Positions 15,135 through 23,012 of a stretch of 30,582 nucleotides of DNA are shown here, piece by piece (the first letter of the stretch is position 1; each line of letters opens with the position of its first letter). The stretch covers positions 1-30,582 of the forward strand of contig JBJOND010000017.1 of assembly GCA_046052065.1 (NCBI GenBank). The letters are read 5' to 3'. The translations under genes and the position numbers were made by a program. The notes below the pieces were generated by a model that had not been told where the DNA came from, ran no database searches, and saw only the letters and a program-made list of their open reading frames with translations. The DNA is from CAINEC01 sp046052065. Lineage in GTDB: Bacteria > Bacteroidota > Bacteroidia > AKYH767-A > OLB10.

Positions 15135-17183
15135 TTAAGAGAAATATTCGTTTTTTTCTATTCTGTTAATGATGTTGAAATTAAAAATATCCAGCCAGTT
15201 GGGCTTTTTATTTTCAGGTTGGTTGTTATTACTATTGCTATTTAATGGCCTCTCATAAATTTCATTTTCTGCCACCTTCCAATCGTTTAATTCTAATTCC
15301 GGAAGCAACTCATTTAATGATGGTCCAATTAGCTGCGCATCGATATTATCTGATTTTTTCTCCAAGGTATTGTTGATGATATTGATCAAATTTCCTTTCA
15401 TCATTTTTTCTTCTAAATCTGGACGCGAAATAGAGTCATACATAAATTTCTCCATCATTAAACTGGCTATTGGTGCCGCCCACGATGCTCCGAATCCTGC
15501 GTTTTCTACCATAACGGCTATGGCTATACGTGGATTTTCTCTTGGAGCAAATCCTACAAATAAAGAGTGGTCTTTCCCATGAGGATTTTGCGCAGTTCCT
15601 GTTTTACCACAAATAACTACTTCTCTGAATTGAGCAACACGTGCAGTACCAGCTTCAACAACTCGTTGCATTCCATCTTGAACAACGGTAAAATTCGACT
15701 CTGAAATTTTAGTAAAATGTTTTTCAGTTAATCCTCTAGTTGTATTGGTCTTGCCTGCAACCTTTTTAATAATATGCGGTGTGTAATAATAGCCTTTGTT
15801 AGCAATAATACACATTACATTGGCCATTTGTAAAGGAGTAATTCCTAGCTCCCCTTGACCAATACCGAGAGAGTAAATGGTTGATGCTTTCCAGTGATGA
15901 CGACCATAGTATTTATCATAAAAAGTGCTTGTTGGTAATAAGCCTTTTAACTCATGTGGTAAATCAACGCCAATCTTTTTTCCTATACCAAAGCTCTCTT
16001 GATACGTTCTCCATGCATTGTATCCTGTTTCACTGTCAGCAAACTTTTTGTTGTCTACAAACGCCCTGAAAGTATTACAGAAATAAGGATTACATGAATA
16101 CTGAATAGCGCCTTCTAATGCAATAGGTGGGTGAGGATGGCAGTGCACACTTTTAGATCCAACAACGAAACTGTGAGGAAAAGTGGTCATAGGATTTATA
16201 ATTCCCTCCTGAAGTGCTGCTAAAGCATTTGTTAATTTAAATGTTGAGCCAGGCGGATAATACGCCTGCATCGCACGATTGAATAAAGGCTTAGAGGATT
16301 CTTTTAAAAGATATCCATAGTTCTTTGATCGTGCTCTGCCAACTAATAAATTCGGGTCGTAGGAAGGACTTGAAATCATGGATAGTATTTCTCCTGTTCT
16401 AGGTTCTATGGCCACAAGCGCTCCTATTTTATTAGCCATTAACTTTTCTCCGTATGCTTGTAAATCGGCATCTAATGTAGCAACCAGATTCGCTCCTGCA
16501 ACGGCAACAGTATCGTAGGCTCCGTTTTTATAACTTCCTTTTTCGCGATTAAATACATCTACCATCACAATTCGAACACCTCTAACGCCTCGTAGCTCTT
16601 CCTCGTAACTTTGTTCAATTCCGCTGGTACCGATATAATCACCTTGTCGGTAATAAGGATTCTTCTCAATAATTTTATCCGTAACCTCACCAATGTATCC
16701 TAAAACATGCGATGCTGTATTGTTGGGGTATTTACGAATAGTTCTAGGCTGTACATAAAAGCCTTTGAACTTAAAAAGTTTTTCCTGCAAGGTAGCGTAG
16801 GTCTCCGCCGAAATTTGTTTTTCAAAAATCGATGGACGTATTCTCGAATAGTTTTTCGCCTTCTTGATTTTATCTAAGAAATCCTCTTTAGTAATGTCTA
16901 GTAACTTGCAAAAATCTAAAGTGTCAAGTTCTTTTACCTGACGGGGGATAACCATCAAATCATATACAGCCTGATTAAATGCCAGAATCTTTCCATTGCG
17001 ATCGTAAACCATTCCTCTAGCGGGATAGTCGGTCATGTAGCGCAATACGTTGTTGTTGGCAGATACGGTATACGACTCTTCTATTATCTGAACATAAAAA
17101 AGACGAATAATGAAAATAACAATCAACGAGGTAAAAATACCTGCTACCACTACTTGTTGGTTTCTCCCTGAAGTGTTACTCAT
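15135..17183 (-). CDS. mrdA: Penicillin-binding protein 2 (elongation transpeptidase)
   Basis: Class B PBP that cross-links peptidoglycan during rod elongation with RodA. One N-terminal membrane anchor (about 11-33), then the dimerisation region with YPARGMVYDRNG (53-64), GYIGEV and GTSGIEQSYEEELRG (185-199). The transpeptidase domain carries the three active-site motifs: STFK (S313-K316, catalytic Ser313), SCN (363-365) and KTGT (527-530). The total of 682 residues is slightly long, with a tail of about 95 residues after the domain, rich in Asn, Glu and Lys and probably disordered. The gene follows mreD by 103 bases, the widest gap in the mre run, and a -7-like element lies just before its ATG. 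It is followed 3 bases later by rodA. Confidence 0.95.
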   Translation of the reverse strand: MSNTSGRNQQVVVAGIFTSLIVIFIIRLFYVQIIEESYTVSANNNVLRYMTDYPARGMVYDRNGKILAFNQAVYDLMVIPRQVKELDTLDFCKLLDITKEDFLDKIKKAKNYSRIRPSIFEKQISAETYATLQEKLFKFKGFYVQPRTIRKYPNNTASHVLGYIGEVTDKIIEKNPYYRQGDYIGTSGIEQSYEEELRGVRGVRIVMVDVFNREKGSYKNGAYDTVAVAGANLVATLDADLQAYGEKLMANKIGALVAIEPRTGEILSMISSPSYDPNLLVGRARSKNYGYLLKESSKPLFNRAMQAYYPPGSTFKLTNALAALQEGIINPMTTFPHSFVVGSKSVHCHPHPPIALEGAIQYSCNPYFCNTFRAFVDNKKFADSETGYNAWRTYQESFGIGKKIGVDLPHELKGLLPTSTFYDKYYGRHHWKASTIYSLGIGQGELGITPLQMANVMCIIANKGYYYTPHIIKKVAGKTNTTRGLTEKHFTKISESNFTVVQDGMQRVVEAGTARVAQFREVVICGKTGTAQNPHGKDHSLFVGFAPRENPRIAIAVMVENAGFGASWAAPIASLMMEKFMYDSISRPDLEEKMMKGNLINIINNTLEKKSDNIDAQLIGPSLNELLPELELNDWKVAENEIYERPLNSNSNNNQPENKKPNWLDIFNFNIINRIEKNEYFS

Positions 17184-17190
17184 CTCTTTA

Positions 17191-17198
17191 CAAATCTA
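17191..17198 (-). promoter_or_regulatory. Possible internal promoter before mrdA-rodA
   Basis: On the minus strand this reads TAGATTTG, an exact TAnnTTTG match 7 bases upstream of the mrdA ATG. It overlaps a short perfect inverted repeat (AAATCT, 5-base loop, AGATTT; 17192-17208). I see no -33 TTTG at the proper distance. In AT-rich DNA one exact octamer can arise by chance, so this is tentative; the 103-base gap after mreD supports it. Confidence 0.3.
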
Positions 17199-17286
17199 AT
17201 TCAGATTTTAATTATTAGCGATGTATTTAAGAAAAAAAAGTTTTGGTCTATAATAAGCGAAAATCAACCTGAAACTTCACTCGTTT

Positions 17287-17799
17287 TTACTTCTCAGGTT
17301 TGTACAAGAGGTATTGTGATAGAATAATAAGGACAAGTGTAAAAATACTACTATACAAAACTCTCAATTGCGTCGACCAAAAGTCGCTGAAGCGAAATAT
17401 CTCTAGATTGAAAATAACGAAATGGTGAACAAAAACTAGCACTGAAGCATATACTAAGAACCAACGGAATCCGAATTTTCTAATCTCTGGTGATTCATCA
17501 GGCTCAAATCCATCGCGAGGTGCAACTAACTTTAACCAACTAGGGCGAATAAATGTTATCAGCACACATGCAAATGCATGAATACCGGTAGAGTTTTGAA
17601 ATAAATCAATGCTGATTCCAAGTATAAATCCAACGAACAACAAAAGTACGCGTGGAGTTTGAACAGGTAGCGTTAGTAAGAACAAAACATATAAATAAGG
17701 ATTAACAATTCCTCCTAGCTGGATATTATTTAGAATAAGCACTTGTAATGCAACAAGCACAAAAAATCTTAATACTATTTGAAGGATGTTTAATATCAT
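17287..17799 (-). CDS. mreD: Rod-shape-determining membrane protein MreD
   Basis: Small integral membrane protein of the elongasome, linking MreC and the PBP2/RodA synthase at the inner membrane. The 170 residues contain about five hydrophobic segments: ILQIVLRFFVLVALQVLIL, PYLYVLFLLTLPV, VLLLFVGFILGISIDLF, a less hydrophobic FACVLITFI stretch, and IFTLVLIILSQYLLY at the C-terminus. The sequence itself is poorly conserved across the family; length, topology and place directly after mreC decide the call. Its ATG overlaps the mreC stop in ATGA (17796-17799), so translation is coupled. A hydrophilic loop (residues near 90-105, EPDESPEIRK) is probably cytoplasmic. Confidence 0.88.
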   Translation of the reverse strand: MILNILQIVLRFFVLVALQVLILNNIQLGGIVNPYLYVLFLLTLPVQTPRVLLLFVGFILGISIDLFQNSTGIHAFACVLITFIRPSWLKLVAPRDGFEPDESPEIRKFGFRWFLVYASVLVFVHHFVIFNLEIFRFSDFWSTQLRVLYSSIFTLVLIILSQYLLYKPEK

Positions 17800-18638
17800 T
17801 GTTCGTTAGCCTTTTGAGTTGCTTCTTCCAGTGTCCTTTGCTCGTTTTTCTTAAGGTTATCTACTACATAAACATAGCTCAGGTTATCGAAGTTCGTACT
17901 TAGTCCTACTTTAATAGCATTGAAATTTGACCCTGGATTCAATTTGCTTTCAATTACTTTTCCAATCATAATTCCAGCAGGAAAAAGTGCAGAGAATTCG
18001 GTGGTAGAAATCGTGTCGCCCTTTTTAACAGGAACTGTTTTATCAATGTCTTTTAAAATTGATTCGTGTGCATTTAAGTCTTCTCCCCAAACAAGTGAAC
18101 CATAAAAACCATTGGCGTTGATTTTAGCACTCACTTTCGATTTGGTATGTAATAGGGTCATTACCGTGCTGTAATGCGTGCTTACTTGTTGTACAATTCC
18201 CACAACACCACTACCACAAATAACTCCCATCTCTGGCTTAATACCGTCAGCAGTTCCTTTATCGATGGTAAGGAAGTTATTAGGAAGCGAAGTAGAGCTA
18301 TTAACTACTTTAGCAGTGATATACGTATACTGTTGTTTTTGTAGCGTATCGGTTACAACTGGTTTAGTAGTATCGCTTGGCTGCGTAATCTTACTAAGCA
18401 TATTTCGCAATTGCGCATTTTCAGATGCCAGCAACTGGTTGTTTTCCCGAAGGTGAATATACTCTTTGAAATAAGTTATGCCCTCGTTGACTTTAGCTAC
18501 GGCTGCATTCGATGAATTAAAAAAGGAGGCGTGCTGATAACGGTTGTTTTGTACAATTAAGTAAACGCAAAATGACTGAATGGCAACGAATAGTACAACA
18601 AAGTGGTTGCGCCATATCAATTCAAAAAGCGTCCTCAT
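17796..18638 (-). CDS. mreC: Rod-shape-determining protein MreC
   Basis: Periplasmic scaffold anchored in the inner membrane that connects MreB filaments to PBP2. The 280 residues show a short cytoplasmic N-terminus, one membrane segment (about 11-29, FVVLFVAIQSFCVYLIV), a coiled coil (about 52-83, with heptad-like Leu and Asn), and two beta-barrel domains with the family signatures LTIDKGTADGIKPEMGVI, GSGVVGIVQQVSTHYSTVMTL and VKKGDTISTTEFSALFPAGIMIGKV. It begins 39 bases after mreB and overlaps mreD by 4 bases. The C-terminus ends in a charged stretch (KKNEQRTLEEATQKANEQ). Assignment is firm. Confidence 0.93.
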   Translation of the reverse strand: MRTLFELIWRNHFVVLFVAIQSFCVYLIVQNNRYQHASFFNSSNAAVAKVNEGITYFKEYIHLRENNQLLASENAQLRNMLSKITQPSDTTKPVVTDTLQKQQYTYITAKVVNSSTSLPNNFLTIDKGTADGIKPEMGVICGSGVVGIVQQVSTHYSTVMTLLHTKSKVSAKINANGFYGSLVWGEDLNAHESILKDIDKTVPVKKGDTISTTEFSALFPAGIMIGKVIESKLNPGSNFNAIKVGLSTNFDNLSYVYVVDNLKKNEQRTLEEATQKANEQ

Positions 18639-18677
18639 TCCTTTCTGATTTCTTTAATTTCTAGATGAAAGAAACGA

Positions 18678-19700
18678 TTAGTGTTGTAAGAACTTGAAGC
18701 GATGGATATTCTTCAATGCGATACCAGTACCACGAACAACAGCGCGAAGCGGATCTTCAGCAACGTGAACAGGTAATTTCGTTTTCATCGAAATACGCTT
18801 ATCTAATCCACGAAGTAAAGCACCACCACCCGTTAAATAAATACCAGTACGGAAAATATCAGCTGCTAATTCAGGAGGTGTATCCTCTAATGCTTTCAAA
18901 ATTGATTCTTCGATGCTGCTGATTGATTTATCAAGGGCATGTGCAATCTCAGGGTAGCTAACAATAATCTCTTTCGGAATTCCCGTCATTAAATCACGAC
19001 CATGAACAGCGAAGTCTGCAGGAGGATTTTCTAATTCAGGTAATGCAGAGCCTACTTCAATTTTAATACGTTCTGCTGTTCTTTCACCAATCAGAATGTT
19101 GTGCTGACGACGCATATAATCCCAGATATCAGTTGTAAAACCATCACCGGCCATACGAATACTTTCATCACAAACAATTCCACCTAGTGCGATAACGGCA
19201 ATTTCAGACGTACCGCCACCAATATCAATAATCATATTTCCCATTGGCTCTTCAACATCGATACCGATACCGATTGCTGCAGCCATTGGCTCATGAATCA
19301 AATAAACTTCTTTTGCCCCAGCATGCTCAGCAGAGTCACGAACCGCACGCTTCTCTACTTCGGTAATACCAGAAGGAATACAAATTACCATTCTTAGTGA
19401 TGGCGAAAAAAATTTGTTCCCTGTGTTAATCATGCGAATCATTCCCTTTATCATCTGCTCGGCAGCTTCGAAATCGGCAATTACGCCATCCTTCAGAGGG
19501 CGCACAGTTTTAATATTCTCGTGGGTCTTACCGTGCATTAACATCGCAGATTTACCAACTGCGATTACTTTTCCTGTTGTTCTGTCTATCGCTACAATTG
19601 AAGGCTCATCAACAACTACTTTATCATTGTGAATGATAAGAGTGTTGGCAGTCCCTAAATCAATTGCTATTTCCTGTGTGAGTAAGTCAAAAATTCCCAT
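18678..19700 (-). CDS. mreB: Actin-like rod-shape protein MreB
   Basis: Cytoplasmic actin-fold ATPase that forms membrane-associated filaments guiding sidewall synthesis. Phosphate-1 motif AIDLGTANT (12-20), phosphate-2 motif IDIGGGTSEIAVI (158-170), the intervening VCIPSGITEVEKRAVRDSAE-type stretch, and the adenosine motif TGGGALLRGLD near the C-terminus. The length of 340 residues is normal. The N-terminus MGIFDLLTQEIAIDLGT matches the family, fixing the start. It is the first gene of the mre run, 131 bases after purH. That gap shows only a one-mismatch -7 element (19723-19730), so either readthrough from purH or an unrecognised promoter drives it. Confidence 0.97.
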   Translation of the reverse strand: MGIFDLLTQEIAIDLGTANTLIIHNDKVVVDEPSIVAIDRTTGKVIAVGKSAMLMHGKTHENIKTVRPLKDGVIADFEAAEQMIKGMIRMINTGNKFFSPSLRMVICIPSGITEVEKRAVRDSAEHAGAKEVYLIHEPMAAAIGIGIDVEEPMGNMIIDIGGGTSEIAVIALGGIVCDESIRMAGDGFTTDIWDYMRRQHNILIGERTAERIKIEVGSALPELENPPADFAVHGRDLMTGIPKEIIVSYPEIAHALDKSISSIEESILKALEDTPPELAADIFRTGIYLTGGGALLRGLDKRISMKTKLPVHVAEDPLRAVVRGTGIALKNIHRFKFLQH

Positions 19701-19831
19701 GCCTTCTATTCTGTTTTTAAGACAATTCTACTTGCCTGATTTACTAGTTTGATTGATGTTTTACGAATGCAATTATTCAAACAATTTTTAATAACGCAAA
19801 AGTGGTTGAAATTATTGAATTTTTTTCAATC

Positions 19832-21319
19832 TTAATGTTTAAAATGACGAAAACCTGTCATGACCATCGAAATTTTTAATTCGTTGCATTTATCGATGGA
19901 ATCCTGATCTTTTACTGACCCTCCTGGCTGTACTACTGAACTGATACCAGCAGCGGCAGCAATTTCAACACAGTCTGGGAATGGGAAGAAGGCATCTGAA
20001 GCCATAACTGCCCCTTGTAAGTCGAAGCCAAAATGATTGGCCTTTGCAATAGCGTGTTGCAAGGCATCAATTCGTGATGTTTGTCCTGTACCACTCGCAC
20101 ACAATTGTCCGTTTTTAACTAATACAATCGCATTGCTCTTCGTATGTTTTACCACTTTCGCTGCGAATAATAAATCGGATTTTTCCTGTTCAGAAGGTGC
20201 TTTCTCTGTTGCTGTTTTTAAATCACTCTCGGTCTCTGTATGATGATCACGCTCTTGAATTAATTCTCCGTTTAATATACTTCTGATGGTTGTTTTAGGA
20301 AATTCTATTGTCTTCGTTTGAAGAATGATTCTGTTCTTTTTCGACTTCAATAATTCGAGTGCTTCGGCTGTAAATCCGGGAGCAGAAAGTATCTCAAAAA
20401 ATAATTTATTCATTTCTTGAGCTGTAGTTAAATCGATTGTTTGATTAGTAGCGATAACGCCTCCAAATGCAGATACTGGATCACCTGCTAATGCTCTGTC
20501 CCATGCATTTCTAATGTCGCTACCGGATGCAATTCCGCAAGCATTGTTATGCTTGATAATAGCTACTGTTGGCGTTGTGAATTCTTGAATTAAGCCTAAG
20601 GCTGCGTCTACGTCAAGCAGATTGTTATAGGATAATTCTTTACCATTTAATTGCTCGAACAAAGCATTTAAATCACCAGAAAATGAAGCTTGTTGATGTG
20701 GATTTTCTCCGTATCGTAAAATGGTATTTTGTTTTTTACTGAACCAATTGTGAATTGCACCATCGTAACTACTACTCACCTGGAATGCACGCATGGCCAG
20801 ATTTTTTCTTTCTTCCAAAGAAGTGGTAGCTGACTGATTGTCCAAGATACTTTGTAAGGTTGCGTAGTCATTTACCGAAGGAATAATAACAACATCATTA
20901 AAGTTCTTTGCCGCGCCTCTAATCAATGAAATACCGCCGATATCAATCTTTTCAATGATATCTTCTTCGCTTGCTCCTGTGCTAACTGTTTTTTCAAAAG
21001 GGTATAAATCAACAACCACTAAATCGATAAATGGAAGCTGGTACTTTTCCATCTGAGCCTTATGCTCTTCATTCTCACGAATGGCTAAAATACCTCCGAA
21101 AACAGCAGGGTGTAAGGTCTTTACACGACCATCTAAAATAGAAGGATAACCTGTAATATTCTCCACAGGAGTAACAGGAATGTTCATTGCCTGAATAAAG
21201 TCGAAGGTACCACCTGTTGCGTAGAGGTGAACATTGTTTTTGTGAAGTGAAGTTACCAGTTGGTCGAGACCATCTTTGTGAAAAACAGATAGTAATGCCG
21301 ATTTTATCGTCTTGTTCAT
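19832..21319 (-). CDS. purH: Bifunctional AICAR formyltransferase / IMP cyclohydrolase
   Basis: Catalyses the last two steps of de novo IMP synthesis in the cytoplasm. The N-terminal MGS-like cyclohydrolase domain (about 1-190) shows ALLSVFHKDGL, LYATGGTF (32-39), GRVKTLHPAVFGGIL (64-78) and DLVVVDLYPFE. The C-terminal AICAR transformylase domain starts at RYGENPHQQA (202-211), with the catalytic KHNNACG (K256, H257), SAFGGVIATN and the ending PGGSVKDQDSIDKCNE...GFRHFKH. The 495 residues are a little short but all key parts are present. The gene has its own promoter and a striking inverted repeat in the leader. The position upstream of mreB is common in Bacteroidota. Confidence 0.97.
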   Translation of the reverse strand: MNKTIKSALLSVFHKDGLDQLVTSLHKNNVHLYATGGTFDFIQAMNIPVTPVENITGYPSILDGRVKTLHPAVFGGILAIRENEEHKAQMEKYQLPFIDLVVVDLYPFEKTVSTGASEEDIIEKIDIGGISLIRGAAKNFNDVVIIPSVNDYATLQSILDNQSATTSLEERKNLAMRAFQVSSSYDGAIHNWFSKKQNTILRYGENPHQQASFSGDLNALFEQLNGKELSYNNLLDVDAALGLIQEFTTPTVAIIKHNNACGIASGSDIRNAWDRALAGDPVSAFGGVIATNQTIDLTTAQEMNKLFFEILSAPGFTAEALELLKSKKNRIILQTKTIEFPKTTIRSILNGELIQERDHHTETESDLKTATEKAPSEQEKSDLLFAAKVVKHTKSNAIVLVKNGQLCASGTGQTSRIDALQHAIAKANHFGFDLQGAVMASDAFFPFPDCVEIAAAAGISSVVQPGGSVKDQDSIDKCNELKISMVMTGFRHFKH

Positions 21320-21320
21320 A

Positions 21321-21349
21321 GTGCTTTAATTAATTGGTAATTAAAGCAC
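21321..21349. promoter_or_regulatory. Perfect 12-bp inverted repeat in the purH leader
   Basis: The arms GTGCTTTAATTA (21321-21332) and TAATTAAAGCAC (21338-21349) are exact reverse complements around the 5-base loop ATTGG. The repeat fills the space between the -7 element (21351-21358) and the purH ATG (ending 21319), beginning 2 bases before the start codon. It could be a dimer operator covering the transcription start, or an mRNA hairpin next to the initiation codon. There is no U-tract, so it is not a terminator. Confidence 0.65.
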
Positions 21350-21350
21350 G

Positions 21351-21378
21351 CAAAGGTAATATTCAATTACATGACAAT
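21351..21378 (-). promoter_or_regulatory. purH promoter (Bacteroidota type)
   Basis: The minus strand has an exact -7 element TACCTTTG (21351-21358) with ATTG (21375-21378) as the -33 element, 16 bases apart. Transcription would start near 21346, inside the upstream arm of the inverted repeat, leaving a leader of about 27 bases. The same octamer occurs before the TonB-dependent receptor gene. Confidence 0.55.
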
Positions 21379-21402
21379 ATTGGTTTTTGCAAAATTAAAT
21401 TC

Positions 21403-21432
21403 AAAAAAAAAGCTGCCCCGAAAGGCAGCTTT
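21403..21432 (-). terminator. Intrinsic terminator after the DUF5689-like lipoprotein gene
   Basis: The 9-bp perfect stem (AAAGCTGCC at 21409-21417 with GGCAGCTTT at 21424-21432, loop of 6) is followed, reading the minus strand, by a run of T (plus-strand A at 21403-21411). It lies about 23 bases beyond the lipoprotein stop codon and before the purH promoter, so it isolates the receptor/lipoprotein transcript from purH. Confidence 0.92.
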
Positions 21433-21454
21433 GAATTATTTCTTAATCGTTCAA

Positions 21455-22981
21455 TTACTGAACATCATTTGCAGAGCGAGCATTTAACTGCACTCCGTTA
21501 AAGTCAGAAACAACAGCTGTAATAGAGGTTCCTGCAGGAATTGCAGCGCCACTAAAAGTTGCAGCCGTTCTTGTATACAATGCTACAGTTCCTGTTCCAT
21601 CTGAAACTGTTGTAGCAGTAGTAAATGTTGTTGTTGAGAAAGTAACATTATTGATTTTTACTAATGTTGATTCCCAGTTTTGTGTACCAGTCATGTTACT
21701 TGCTAAATCGGCAACAGTAACAAGACGAGGAGTTATCGTTCCGGTTCCTACTTTCGTTCCATATGCAATTGGAACTGATGGTGAAGTTCCTCCAACTTGT
21801 AATAATCCATTGAATTCTGATAATGATTGCCCCGTTACATTAACAACGATTGAATCACCTAAAGCAAATGAATGAGCAGCATCAAAACGAACAATAATTC
21901 CAGCAGTTCCATCCTGAATTACCACATTAAAGCTATTAAGATTGTTAGTCGATGAATTCGAAATAACAACACCTGTTATTTTATAATTTCCCGAAACTGT
22001 TGTTGAAGTTCCTGTAAACTGCGAACGAATATTTGAAATAGTTGTCATTGTTGCAGCTGGTGGAGGAGGTACTGGTGCTGAACCACAAGCGCCTGAGGTA
22101 AAGCGAGCTGAATCCATTAAGCAATCAGAAGGGTCTCTTAATGTTAATTGCTTATCTGAATTGTAAACGCTGTAAATTCCGATGATAGATCCAGAAGTTG
22201 TCGGTGTTAAATCATTTGCGAAATCAGAATAACCACTTGTTCTTACAATGATACCACCAATTGATGCTGGGAATGAATAACAGCATTCCAAGAAACGATT
22301 AACAGAACCTAATGCAGGTTGGTTAGCCCAAACCTGGCCAGCATCAGCCGACTGAAACTGAACTTTCTCAATTTTAATTAAACGGCTCTGCCACTTATAA
22401 GAAGAAGCACTTTTGCCATCTGATCCTAAGTCAGCAAAGTTTACTGTGAATGGAGTTACTGTATGTCCCCATGTACCACCAATAATGTAATTACGAACTA
22501 ATGCAGATGGAATAGAAGCAAGACTTGGTGTAGCATTTACGGTATCTTTAAATCCTCCTATTTGTACTAAGCCACCGTAGTAACTCAATGTTAATCCTTT
22601 TAATTTCACGTACACCTCACGACCAACAGGATAGTCAGTATAAAAATTAGAAAGATCTAATTTAATCGCGATTCCAGCAGTACCATCATCAATAACCATT
22701 GTCTTGTATAGGTTACCGCTTTTGTCATCTCCAATAACGGTTGCTTTAACGGTCCAATCATTATCAATTTTAATGTACGGAATTACTGAATAGTTTGTCA
22801 ATTGTGATTTGTAAATTGTCTTTAATGAATCTAAAGTCATGTTTACTGTCAGGCCTGGATCTTCACCATTCATTGGTGGCTCATCGAATTGGTCATCGCG
22901 ACAAGCATTAAAGCTAAACACAAGCGCTAATGCAGAGATGATTAGCCATGCGTTAAATTGGATTTTTTTACGAAGTATCAT
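21455..22981 (-). CDS. Surface lipoprotein with tandem OB-fold-like units (DUF5689-like)
   Basis: Probable outer-membrane surface lipoprotein. The signal peptide ends at Cys27 (SFNAC), and the residues after it, RDD, resemble the lipoprotein export signal for surface display in Bacteroidota. The mature part contains two related units: residues about 52-286 and 311-508, joined by a linker with PVPPPP. Each has a first OB-like module ending in a shared pattern (DDGTAGIAIKLDL...GGLVQIGG at 99-143; QDGTAGIIVRFDA...NGLLQVGG at 357-398), then a second module beginning WQSRLIKIEKVQF (197-209) or WESTLVKINNVTF (436-448). The pattern resembles the OB folds attached to secreted nucleases such as YhcR. 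It lies 31 bases after the receptor gene and ends at the terminator. Binding of nucleic acid is a guess. Confidence 0.8.
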   Translation of the reverse strand: MILRKKIQFNAWLIISALALVFSFNACRDDQFDEPPMNGEDPGLTVNMTLDSLKTIYKSQLTNYSVIPYIKIDNDWTVKATVIGDDKSGNLYKTMVIDDGTAGIAIKLDLSNFYTDYPVGREVYVKLKGLTLSYYGGLVQIGGFKDTVNATPSLASIPSALVRNYIIGGTWGHTVTPFTVNFADLGSDGKSASSYKWQSRLIKIEKVQFQSADAGQVWANQPALGSVNRFLECCYSFPASIGGIIVRTSGYSDFANDLTPTTSGSIIGIYSVYNSDKQLTLRDPSDCLMDSARFTSGACGSAPVPPPPAATMTTISNIRSQFTGTSTTVSGNYKITGVVISNSSTNNLNSFNVVIQDGTAGIIVRFDAAHSFALGDSIVVNVTGQSLSEFNGLLQVGGTSPSVPIAYGTKVGTGTITPRLVTVADLASNMTGTQNWESTLVKINNVTFSTTTFTTATTVSDGTGTVALYTRTAATFSGAAIPAGTSITAVVSDFNGVQLNARSANDVQ

Positions 22982-23012
22982 ATGATTGATGTTTGTCTTT
23001 TTATTGTTTTGT

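Noticed and set aside
17266..17300. 7-bp inverted repeat (AACCTGA/TCAGGTT) around the mreD stop
   Set aside because: The loop is 21 bases and there is no T-tract beyond it; likely chance.
19747..19782. 6-bp inverted repeat (GTTTGA/TCAAAC) between purH and mreB
   Set aside because: Long loop and short arms in AT-rich DNA; no supporting promoter or terminator feature.
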